64,000 nucleotides of DNA from Burkholderia lata (GTDB lineage: Bacteria > Pseudomonadota > Gammaproteobacteria > Burkholderiales > Burkholderiaceae). The DNA is taken from the NCBI RefSeq assembly GCF_902499335.1, contig NZ_CABVQK010000015.1, positions 124,001 through 188,000 on the forward strand. Direction: 5' to 3'. The notes under the pieces are model-generated. The model was given only the letters and a program-made list of their open reading frames with translations. It made no database searches and was not told the origin of the DNA. The first letter of the stretch is position 1. Each line of letters begins with the position of its first letter. This document shows, piece after piece, positions 9,789 through 16,961 of the stretch. Made by a program: the position numbers and the translations under genes.

Positions 9789-9965
9789 TCACTCCTCCTT
9801 GGTGGACGGCCCCGCGCCCGGCGGCGGCGCGGCCAGGTACGCGCGCAATGCGTCGGCCACCAACGCGGACAGCGATTGCTCCGTTTCGATGGCGCGATGC
9901 TTGACCTGCCGGATCAGGCCGAGCGGCAGGTACACGTTGAACTGCTTCACTTCTTCGTCGGTCAT
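9789..9965 (-). CDS. Small ribbon-helix-helix (CopG/Arc-like) DNA-binding protein
   Basis: A 58-residue protein beginning MTDEEVKQFNVYLPLGLIR. The short beta strand QFNVYLP followed by two helices (LIRQVKHRAIETEQ and SLSALVADALRAYLA) is the ribbon-helix-helix pattern of CopG/antitoxin-type repressors. A GGAGG precedes the ATG by one base on the coding strand, closer than usual. It heads an operon with the VOC and methyltransferase genes. Three 8-bp repeats lie in its own promoter, so autorepression is likely. No toxin gene lies beside it, so I treat it as a regulator and not as half of a toxin-antitoxin pair. Confidence 0.8.
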   Translation of the reverse strand: MTDEEVKQFNVYLPLGLIRQVKHRAIETEQSLSALVADALRAYLAAPPPGAGPSTKEE

Positions 9966-9970
9966 GGAGG

Positions 9971-10000
9971 CTAGTATGCTAGCAATCTAGCAAAAGTCAA
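9971..10000 (-). promoter_or_regulatory. Promoter with three tandem 8-bp repeats (candidate RHH operator)
   Basis: On the plus strand CTAGTATG, CTAGCAAT and CTAGCAAA stand head to tail at 9971-9994. On the minus strand a -35-like TTGACT (10000-9995) is followed at 16 bp by CATACT, so the repeats fill the core promoter just before the RHH start codon. Dimers of RHH proteins often bind such short phased repeats cooperatively; that this protein is the ligand is inference. Confidence 0.6.
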
Positions 10001-10025
10001 TTGCCGGGGCGGCCGAATGGATAGC

Positions 10026-10111
10026 AGACGCAGGTGCTGCCGATCGCCGGCCGCTACGCGGTCGAACTGCCCGGCGGCGAGGCGCGTCTGATGCGCTGGC
10101 TCGAACGCGCG
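10026..10111 (+). pseudogene. gdhB-derived fragment (decayed partial duplication)
   Basis: This 86-bp segment aligns without gaps to gdhB 7351-7436 with about 8 mismatches. It still encodes IAGRYAVEL and EARLMRWLERA, matching the GDH residues, but has no start, is followed at once by a stop (TAG at 10113) and has unrelated flanks. It is a relic of duplication or recombination lying just before the low-GC island. Confidence 0.8.
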
Positions 10112-10426
10112 AGTAGCCGGGTTTGGCCGTTGCGATCGCGGCGATCGCGACAACACGTATACCAATGTAAATCGCCGCAACCCACTATATGGGCTCCCTC
10201 TCATAATGCTCAACGATCGACGTCCTTTTTGCCAAAAATTATAGTTGTAAAGCACTCATGCGCAAACTAGTCTGAATTTTCCATATCTGAATTCAGTAAA
10301 AGTCGAGTTTCACGTTTTTCGAAACTATTCCGGCATTCGTTGACATGATCGCATGCGATGTTGCGATTTCCGTCGATCCATTACGCTTGTCGTTAAAAAA
10401 TTAAACAATACAGCCCCGGAGTTTCC
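10112..10426. other. Intergenic AT-rich segment before the haem-protein island
   Basis: There is no convincing gene. Base composition drops sharply compared with the preceding DNA. A TTGACA hexamer at 10340-10345 is followed by a perfect 12-bp palindrome ATCGCATGCGAT (10348-10359), placed where a regulator could block a promoter, although no good -10 element follows at the right spacing. A weak CCGGAG precedes the next ATG. Confidence 0.45.
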
Positions 10427-11857
10427 ATGAATGTCAGCAATGTCTCGAGTTCAGGTTGGCGTGTTTCCCACTGGGCGGCAGCGGCGATATACGCGGGCAC
10501 TTTCATAGCGGCGACCGGCGCCGCTCTGCCGGCGAATGCAAAAGGCGTCGAAAGCGGTGAATGTGACACGCCGACGACACCATTCTGCGATGCGCTGATG
10601 AACCCGTTGCCGGGCTGGCCTGGACACGTTTTCAAGCTGTCGCAGAATTACCCCAATGAAGTGAAAAAAGATTACCGGCCATGGCTTAAATACGATCCAA
10701 TTACCGACACCAAACGCTACATTCTTTCGGCTCTCACCTATTTCTATGAAGGGAATATCCGGGGGAACCCCGCGGAAAGCGAATACAATTTCGATCCAGA
10801 ACTCAATTCGAGGCGCGCCTGGTATCACGCCCCTTGGCAAGATCACGGCAAGGAAGGGCGTGAGTTCATCCATGGGCTGACGCGGGAACGTGTATCGGAA
10901 CCGCTCGAACTCGCCAAAACACAAACGTCATATTGGAATAACTACGCGGTCGGTTTCTACAACGCACCGGGCGGCGTCACGTTCGGAAAGGTCTGGCAGG
11001 ATCGTGGGAAGCCCGATCCGAATGCCGCAATCTTTCCTGAAGGAACCGTTTCGGGGAAGTTGCTTTTTACGACGGCCACCCCTAACGAGGTTCCCTATCT
11101 CGCAGGCGCGCCCGAATGGAAGGCCTATATTTATTGCGACGTGCACGAGCAAAACCCGACGCTGGATAGCAAGCGCTGTGTCACGACGGTTCGCTTGCTG
11201 CAGATCGACATTGCAGTGAAGGACAACCGTTCAACGGCCACCGGTTGGGTATTCGGTACCTTTGTCTACGGAGGCGGCAAGCCACCGAAAACGAGTCTGT
11301 CAAAGAGTTCGGAACTCGCTGTCGGCGACGGGAGACCGAAACTGAAGCCGCTGAGGAATTGGGAACAGGTTTATCCCGTCGGTGTCATGTGGGGCAATGA
11401 TCCCGGTTACTCCGGATCCGGCAAGCTGACCCAGACGTGGCTCAATCCGGACGTCAAGCTGCCCCATTACGGTTATCAGAACCGCCTTAACGGCCCGGTC
11501 GACAACCCGAAATCGGCTTGCATGTCGTGTCACTCGACTTCCCAGTGGCCGTTGAGTGCAAGCATGATTCCGCCCAACGGGGCATCCGATTATGTCACTG
11601 CATGGTGGTTCCGCAATATCCCTTCGGGGACACCATTCGGACCGGGGATGCCGCCGGAACCGCCACCGCCTGGAACGCAGCCCGTGAGCGACGATGTGCA
11701 TCGTGTATCTCTCGATTATTCGCTTCAGCTCGCAGGCGGCATCAGAAATTTCTATAAAGCCAATCAGCAGCTCATCGAAAAAATGTTTCCCAAGGCATCC
11801 GCTGAAGATGTCAAGGCGTTCCTTGGCAATCCGGTCACCCGGTCCGGCGACGAATAG
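10427..11857 (+). CDS. Exported hypothetical protein with one CxxCH haem motif
   Basis: A 476-residue protein with an N-terminal signal-like hydrophobic stretch (AAAAIYAGTFIAATGAALPANA) and a single c-type haem attachment motif CMSCHS near residue 368. No named domain is recognised. It is rich in aromatic residues and prolines (GMPPEPPPPGTQP near the C-terminus), and codon use is more AT-tolerant than in neighbours, consistent with acquisition by transfer. The next gene also encodes an exported CxxCH protein, and an AidA/PixA-like gene follows, so the three look like one module. Electron transfer or a peroxidase-like role is possible but not shown. Confidence 0.75.
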   Translation: MNVSNVSSSGWRVSHWAAAAIYAGTFIAATGAALPANAKGVESGECDTPTTPFCDALMNPLPGWPGHVFKLSQNYPNEVKKDYRPWLKYDPITDTKRYILSALTYFYEGNIRGNPAESEYNFDPELNSRRAWYHAPWQDHGKEGREFIHGLTRERVSEPLELAKTQTSYWNNYAVGFYNAPGGVTFGKVWQDRGKPDPNAAIFPEGTVSGKLLFTTATPNEVPYLAGAPEWKAYIYCDVHEQNPTLDSKRCVTTVRLLQIDIAVKDNRSTATGWVFGTFVYGGGKPPKTSLSKSSELAVGDGRPKLKPLRNWEQVYPVGVMWGNDPGYSGSGKLTQTWLNPDVKLPHYGYQNRLNGPVDNPKSACMSCHSTSQWPLSASMIPPNGASDYVTAWWFRNIPSGTPFGPGMPPEPPPPGTQPVSDDVHRVSLDYSLQLAGGIRNFYKANQQLIEKMFPKASAEDVKAFLGNPVTRSGDE

Positions 11858-12034
11858 TCTTCAGGACGGGCACAGGTAGCGATTTCGCGTGACTCGGGAT
11901 CACCACGAACGGGGCGAGGGCCCGGGACTGTCGTTTGCGGGCAGGTATAGCGTCCACACGCAACGGAGAATTTTCTTGCGGCCCTCGGAAACAGCACTAT
12001 CAGAACCAGGAATCTTCGATCAGGAGCGCATAAT

Positions 12035-13801
12035 ATGTTGCAGCCCGGAAAATGCCACGTCCGCTTACTGCGCGTTGCGATGCTGATCGCGGGGGGCGTG
12101 TCGCTCACGATTTACCCAACCATCGGGATGAGCAGTTCCTCTGACGAGGATGCGAAAAATCCGATCGAGATCCGTTCCTCGCTCCCCGAGGACCTCAATA
12201 ATTCCGATGCGCCGCACGCAACATTGCAACAGGCCGCCGCTTTTGCCTGGAATCAGTTTATTGCGCTGAACTGGCCCGCACTTGCAAAAGACACCAATAA
12301 TCTAAAGCGAGATTATCCCGATACGAGTCTGCCGTTTGGCGACCCCCAGTACAAAGACCCTCTCGTCTGGCATACTTTTCGCGGAAAAGTAGAAATATTC
12401 CCAACAGACAATTCCACGGCCTTCGCAAAGGGAGCCGCCAGCGATTACGGCTACGATGACAGGCCGAATTACAATTATGGCCAAGGAAATGTCGCCCGCT
12501 CTTCCGGGCCGACGCCCTGGATCAATCTCGACGAGAACAGCCAGATCGGCCTGAATAAAATTTATGCCGGCGTCGTGTCGAGCATGCCGCTGGATAAAAA
12601 TGCACAAATTCTCTTCATGGCAAAGGCCAACAGGAATGAATACAGGTACATTACCGCAAACAAATGGTGGAATCCGCTAGCCCCCGACCCAAGATGGTCG
12701 AATCCGACAGGATCTACCCCAACCATATTCCAGGCAACAGCCGAATTCGTCAAAGCATACAAGCGCGACCCGGTAGCCGGTTCTACCAATTGCGATGGCA
12801 ATCCTTCTAAAGCCAGGTGCGTCAGCCTCCCCATAGACTCCATCGAAATCAAGGCGGCATGGAGAAGATTGACTCCCGACGAAATAAAATCCGGACGTTT
12901 TTATACTACCCTGACACGCCACTACGAAAGCCAGGACGACGGGAAACACATCAAGGCTACCGATGAAGTCATGGGGCTTGTCGGATTGCATATCATCAGA
13001 AAAACCAAATCCGCCCCTTATTTCATTTATACGACATTCGAGCAGGCGGACAATATAACGGATGCCGACGGGAATGCAGTCGAAGATGAAGATGGAAATT
13101 ACAAGAGTGCACTGAAGAACATAACACCGATGACGCCTAACGTCATCTCCAACAACGCCACCCCTGACATGCCCCAAACATTCGCGCGCCCGGGAAGTTA
13201 CCCTGCCACACCAAACAAACAGCTTTACTATCAGAACATCAAAGACACCAAAGATCACAGTTCCGGCCTGCTCGATGGCGGGATAATTCTCGTCAATAAA
13301 AGAATCAATGACATACCGGACGAAATAATAAACACCAACAAGCAAGCCCACGACAAGATTCGGTCATATGCGGCGTCCAGGAATTTCAAGTCGCCGCCCG
13401 TCTGGCTGTACTACAAGCTCATCAATGTTCAAAACACACCGCTTGGAGAAAAGATTCCCGGAATCGACAGATTCCCACGATCAACCTACTACCAAGCCAA
13501 TAGCGTCATCGAAACCGACTACAATCTCCAGCGGTTCAGTGGAGAGTTTGATGACTTCCGGAATAAAAAGTTTACCATTTCCGATTTCACAAAAAGCGGA
13601 AGCAACCTGACCAACGTTTCCCACAACGGGAACAGCCTTAACATGGGCGGCTGCATGGGTTGTCACGGCAATGCCCAGGCCGCCGGGTCCGGCTTCAGCT
13701 TCATCTTTCTTGATTCACCCGTGACCGCCCCGGAGTGGGACACCAAATCCCTGAATGACAGCAAATTTCGCCGATTCATGAATTACCTGGCCCGCCCATG
13801 A
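12035..13801 (+). CDS. Exported hypothetical protein with C-terminal CxxCH haem motif
   Basis: A 588-residue protein. The N-terminus has a basic segment then a hydrophobic run (MLIAGGVSLTIYPTIGM), suggesting export; an AGGAG site at 12022-12026 supports the start at 12035, though the Met at residue 16 is an alternative. FAWNQFIALNWPA near residue 70 is its most conserved-looking stretch, and CMGCHGNAQ near the C-terminus is a single c-type haem site. Lys, Asn and Ile are common and GC is lower than in the surrounding genome. It lies 177 bp after the other CxxCH protein. The function is unknown. Confidence 0.75.
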   Translation: MLQPGKCHVRLLRVAMLIAGGVSLTIYPTIGMSSSSDEDAKNPIEIRSSLPEDLNNSDAPHATLQQAAAFAWNQFIALNWPALAKDTNNLKRDYPDTSLPFGDPQYKDPLVWHTFRGKVEIFPTDNSTAFAKGAASDYGYDDRPNYNYGQGNVARSSGPTPWINLDENSQIGLNKIYAGVVSSMPLDKNAQILFMAKANRNEYRYITANKWWNPLAPDPRWSNPTGSTPTIFQATAEFVKAYKRDPVAGSTNCDGNPSKARCVSLPIDSIEIKAAWRRLTPDEIKSGRFYTTLTRHYESQDDGKHIKATDEVMGLVGLHIIRKTKSAPYFIYTTFEQADNITDADGNAVEDEDGNYKSALKNITPMTPNVISNNATPDMPQTFARPGSYPATPNKQLYYQNIKDTKDHSSGLLDGGIILVNKRINDIPDEIINTNKQAHDKIRSYAASRNFKSPPVWLYYKLINVQNTPLGEKIPGIDRFPRSTYYQANSVIETDYNLQRFSGEFDDFRNKKFTISDFTKSGSNLTNVSHNGNSLNMGGCMGCHGNAQAAGSGFSFIFLDSPVTAPEWDTKSLNDSKFRRFMNYLARP

Positions 13802-13853
13802 GAGCCTTTGCATTTCGACCAGGCACCAGGAAAGTTTTTCAAAAATTTCGCAT

Positions 13854-13874
13854 CCTGTCCTGAGAATGGATAGG
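13854..13874. promoter_or_regulatory. Imperfect inverted repeat upstream of the AidA/PixA-like gene
   Basis: CCTGTCC and GGATAGG are separated by TGAGAAT, giving 7-bp arms with one mismatch, 29 bp before the start codon. Size and position suit a dimeric activator or repressor. AidA homologues in Burkholderia and Ralstonia are known to respond to quorum sensing, so a LuxR-type site is one possibility; the sequence alone does not prove it. Confidence 0.4.
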
Positions 13875-13903
13875 TAACTTAGCCATTACTCAAAGAGGCC
13901 ATC

Positions 13904-14353
13904 ATGTCAAACACCATCAATGTGCTTGTTGCGGTAAATACAACTGGCGCACTCGAAGCAAACAATGGAGGAATTGGAAACAAAACCGTTGGCGACTTCG
14001 TATATATGGCGGACGACTCCGACACCACATACCCCGCCGCCCAAAATTACAAAACCGAGGGCACTGACGAATTGCTCACATACTGCAAAGACGGGGACAC
14101 CATTATTTGGCGCGTTTATTCAATCAACCAACAGCCGAGCATTTCAATTACAGGAATTCGCGGAGACGTAAATTCCACGTTTACTAATTTTAATCCCACC
14201 CCGATATCTGGGCATGACGGCCAATGGTGGTCTGCAGTTATTCATGGAACCGGAACAAGCGTTCAATATTCTGTATACCTATCGATAGGCGGTGTACCTG
14301 TATCGTTTGATCCGCATATCACGTCGGTAGAATCTGAATACGCCAAGCGCTAG
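13904..14353 (+). CDS. AidA/PixA-like inclusion body family protein
   Basis: A 149-residue soluble protein beginning MSNTINVLVAVNTTGAL, with IGNKTVGDFVYMADDSD and an Ig-like beta-rich C-terminus (WWSAVIHGTGTSVQYSVYLSIGG). This matches the AidA/PixA inclusion-body protein family: PixA forms crystalline inclusions in Xenorhabdus, and AidA is quorum-sensing induced in Burkholderia and Ralstonia. No signal peptide is visible. AAAGAGG at 13892-13898 is the ribosome site. It closes the low-GC module after the two CxxCH proteins. A functional link with those proteins is inferred from order only. Confidence 0.82.
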   Translation: MSNTINVLVAVNTTGALEANNGGIGNKTVGDFVYMADDSDTTYPAAQNYKTEGTDELLTYCKDGDTIIWRVYSINQQPSISITGIRGDVNSTFTNFNPTPISGHDGQWWSAVIHGTGTSVQYSVYLSIGGVPVSFDPHITSVESEYAKR

Positions 14354-14426
14354 TTGGGCAAAACGGGGCAACCGAACGGAGTCGAGCGCACACACATGCT
14401 CGTCCCGGCCCGTTGCCTCCAAGCTT

Positions 14427-14702
14427 ATGAGCGCAGTGTTGAACAGCGCCGCGCGGCACTCGATCAGGTCGTTGACGCCCATCGCCGGCCTGACGAGCGC
14501 GATCCGCGGATACGCGCTGCTGCCCGTGTCGACGGCGATGACGGCACTGGCCGGCTTCGCGTCGGTGCCGGTGCTGACGCCCCTCGCGGCGTTCTTCGTA
14601 CTCCTCGCGCCCGCGGTCGTCGCGATGGTCACGAAACCACTGCGCCATCTTGCGCAGATGCAGCCGGCCGCAGTCGTGCGCGGCTGCGGCGAGATGGCGT
14701 AG
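14427..14702 (+). CDS. Small hypothetical membrane protein
   Basis: A 91-residue frame with codon use typical of this genome (third positions almost all G or C) and one or two hydrophobic segments (ALLPVSTAMTALAGFASVPVLTPLAAFFVLLAPAVVAMV in outline). No Shine-Dalgarno is evident and no family is recognised, so it could be a real small inner-membrane protein or a remnant. High GC shows that the low-GC island has ended by about 14.4 kb. It ends 37 bp before the convergent N-acetyltransferase gene. Confidence 0.45.
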   Translation: MSAVLNSAARHSIRSLTPIAGLTSAIRGYALLPVSTAMTALAGFASVPVLTPLAAFFVLLAPAVVAMVTKPLRHLAQMQPAAVVRGCGEMA

Positions 14703-14739
14703 TCCTGGGGACGGTTGCCGCGCAATCGCCCCGTCACCC

Positions 14740-15615
14740 TCAGCGCGCGGCAGGCTGCCCGTTCGTCACCGGGCCGCGCACGTCCGACGCCGCTGTTCGC
14801 GCCGCCAGCCGCGCAAACAGCGCGTCGAGATCGAATCCCGTCGTGTCGATGCCGATCGTGTCGCGCAGGCACGCGCCCCAGGCGGCCGCGTCGTCGAACG
14901 TGACGGCGCGCCCACCGCCCGCCGCATCGCGGATCGTCAGCGTGGTGTTGCGCAGCGCGGCGCGGCCCTCCGGCAGCACGCGGCATGCAATCAGGTTATG
15001 CAGGAAGATCGATTCGGGGTACGTCGACGTAAACCAGTTCGCGGCGTCGTAATCGATCCACTCAACCCGCTTCGGCTGGAAGCGGTAGGTGGTCTGCCAG
15101 CCGTCGGGCGTCTCCATCTGCATTTCAAATTCACCGTCAACCGGGGCGGCAACGACTCGGAACGTACCGTGCGGCGTCAATTGCCGCTCGTCGGGCACGA
15201 AACGCAGCGGCGCGGTCAGCGTCGCGCTGCCGAAGCCGATATCGGCGAGCCAGGCCGCGCCGTCGAGATCGATGCGCAGCAGCATGTGCGTATGCGCGGA
15301 GGCCACTTCCGGCGGCAGCATCCAGCGCACGCGCGCGATCATCGGCGTCACGCGAAAGCCGATCGTCGTGAGCGCGGTGTAGAACAGCTTGTTGAGTTCG
15401 AAGCAGTAGCCGCCGCGGCGATGCGCGATCACCTTGTCGACGATCGAGGGCAGGTCGAGCGCGACGCGCGCACCGGTCAGCGGATTGAGGTTTTCGAACG
15501 GAATCGCCTGCGGGTGCAGCAGATGCAGCCGGCGCAGCACGTCGAGCGTCGGCTCGACCGGGCCGTCGTAGCCGATGCGGGAGAAATAGCGCGAGAGGTC
15601 AAACGAGTCTGTCAT
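14740..15615 (-). CDS. nat: Arylamine N-acetyltransferase
   Basis: A 291-residue NAT-fold enzyme that transfers acetyl groups from acetyl-CoA to arylamines or hydrazines. The catalytic triad is visible as Cys71 in RRGGYCFE, His110 in SAHTHMLL and Asp125 in WLADIGFG. IPFENLNPLTG near residue 38 is a strong family signature. The length is normal for bacterial NATs. The start is the Met of MTDSFDLSRYFSRIGYDG; longer upstream frames are not family-like. A fragment resembling residues 150-180 of a NAT lies at 16665-16751. Confidence 0.92.
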   Translation of the reverse strand: MTDSFDLSRYFSRIGYDGPVEPTLDVLRRLHLLHPQAIPFENLNPLTGARVALDLPSIVDKVIAHRRGGYCFELNKLFYTALTTIGFRVTPMIARVRWMLPPEVASAHTHMLLRIDLDGAAWLADIGFGSATLTAPLRFVPDERQLTPHGTFRVVAAPVDGEFEMQMETPDGWQTTYRFQPKRVEWIDYDAANWFTSTYPESIFLHNLIACRVLPEGRAALRNTTLTIRDAAGGGRAVTFDDAAAWGACLRDTIGIDTTGFDLDALFARLAARTAASDVRGPVTNGQPAAR

Positions 15616-15737
15616 GAACCTGCACCGAAAAAAGGGACACGCCACGATAGCATCGCGCGCAATCCCCATGTTGGGCGGGGCGATCTTCGTCGTCGCACGC
15701 GATGCCGGCACCGCATCGCGCGCCGCCCCGCACAACG

Positions 15738-16424
15738 TTACGGCAGCAGCTTCAGCGCGGACGATGCGACCGACGGCACCGAAATGCCCTGGCTCGTCGC
15801 GAACTGCACGGCCTGGCTGAGCGTCGCGGCGAGCGACTGCAACTGGCCCGGCGCGCTTTGCGCAATATACGACGCAGCCTGCATGTTCTGCGGATTCAAG
15901 CCCGACTGCAACAGCGACGCCGCGCTCGTCGAGCCGAGATTGCCGAGGCCGGATTGCAGCTGCGAATACTGCGTGAGCCCCTGCCCGAGCGACGCGAGGC
16001 CGTTGCTGAACGCCTGCTTGTCGATTGGCCCGTGCGTCGCGCCGCCGCTCGCGAATGCCTGGCCGAGCGCCTGCGACACCGATTGCTGCGCGCCGCCCAT
16101 CTGCGACAGCGCGGCCGGCGTCAGCGCGTCGCCGCCGGCCAGCTGGCTCGCGGCCTGCTGCGCCTGCCCGGCCGCGCCGGTCAGCCCCATCGACGACGCG
16201 AGCGACGACTGGCCGGTCAGCACCTGCTGGTTCGCGCCGACATAGGCCTGCAGCAGTTGCGCGACGACGCCCTGCGCGGGCGCCGCCTGCTGCTGCCCGC
16301 CGCCGAGCAGCGATGCGCCGAGCGACTGGAGGTCGAGCTGCGCGTGCGCAGTACCGCTTGCCAGGATGCCGAACGCGATACCTGCCGAGGCCAGGTGTCG
16401 GCCCGTCGCGCGAATCTGCTTCAT
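15738..16424 (-). CDS. DUF2501 domain exported protein
   Basis: A 228-residue protein with a signal peptide (HLASAGIAFGILASGTAHAQ, cleavage predicted after AHA) followed by a Gln-, Ser- and Gly-rich helical region (LDLQSLGASLLGGGQQQ; QSVSQALGQAFASGG). It is the YjjA/DUF2501 type, a periplasmic family of unknown function. The end is intact (VPSVASSALKLLP). A longer frame exists upstream but includes only NAT-like debris, so the start at 16424 is preferred. Confidence 0.82.
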   Translation of the reverse strand: MKQIRATGRHLASAGIAFGILASGTAHAQLDLQSLGASLLGGGQQQAAPAQGVVAQLLQAYVGANQQVLTGQSSLASSMGLTGAAGQAQQAASQLAGGDALTPAALSQMGGAQQSVSQALGQAFASGGATHGPIDKQAFSNGLASLGQGLTQYSQLQSGLGNLGSTSAASLLQSGLNPQNMQAASYIAQSAPGQLQSLAATLSQAVQFATSQGISVPSVASSALKLLP

Positions 16425-16664
16425 GTGTTGTCCTCGTGCCCGAATTGTTGAGGCCAATATTGTCGAAGCGCGCCGCGCGCCGCCGCAACGACTGAAACAC
16501 ATCGAAACGAAATCACGCCATGCGGCGGCTTGCAATTCCGCGACCCGTGTACGCGCTCGGGCGGATTCGTCCGCGATTGCCGTGCGATATCGGGCGGGGG
16601 CTGGAATTCGTTCGCGAGCCGCGTCAATGGCGGCGGAAGCTGGGGCTGGGGAAGTGGCGCGGCT

Positions 16665-16751
16665 GGTGGTCGACCACGCATCGTACGTCTTGAACGGCAC
16701 GTCGAATTCCCCCTCGACCGGCGCAGCGGCGACGCGGAACGTGCCGGTGCC
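16665..16751 (-). pseudogene. Remnant of an arylamine N-acetyltransferase gene
   Basis: The translation contains GTFRVAAAPVEGEF followed by YDAWSTT, which aligns with GTFRVVAAPVDGEF and DGWQTT of the intact NAT at 14740-15615. No start or catalytic Cys is present. Divergence from the local NAT suggests it descends from another paralogue or an old duplication. The rest of the 16425-16961 gap holds no convincing gene except the hexamer repeat. Confidence 0.65.
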
Positions 16752-16870
16752 CGTCGCGGCGTGACGCGCGCCGACGAGCAACACAGTCGGGAATCAAAGC
16801 AAAACGGGCGGCTTGTCGCCGCCCGCTTCTCCATCTACTACCGGCCATCCGCCGTTCACCGTTCGCAACC

Positions 16871-16948
16871 GGCTTCGGCTTCGGCTTCGGCTTCGGCTTC
16901 GGCTTCGGCTTCGGCTTCGGCTTCGGCTGCGGCTTCGGCTTCGGCTTC
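16871..16948. repeat. GGCTTC hexanucleotide tandem repeat, 13 units
   Basis: Thirteen head-to-tail hexamers, with one variant unit (GGCTGC at 16925-16930). The array begins 13 bp beyond the stop codon of the amidase gene on that gene's 3' side. In one minus-strand frame it would read as Lys-Pro repeats, but it is outside any supported gene. Copy number is likely to vary between strains. Confidence 0.95.
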
Positions 16949-16961
16949 CGGCCAGCACGCG

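Noticed and set aside
9789..9965. Toxin-antitoxin pair led by the RHH protein
   Set aside because: The downstream coupled gene is a VOC protein, not a toxin family, and no RelE/Fic/PIN-like gene is adjacent.
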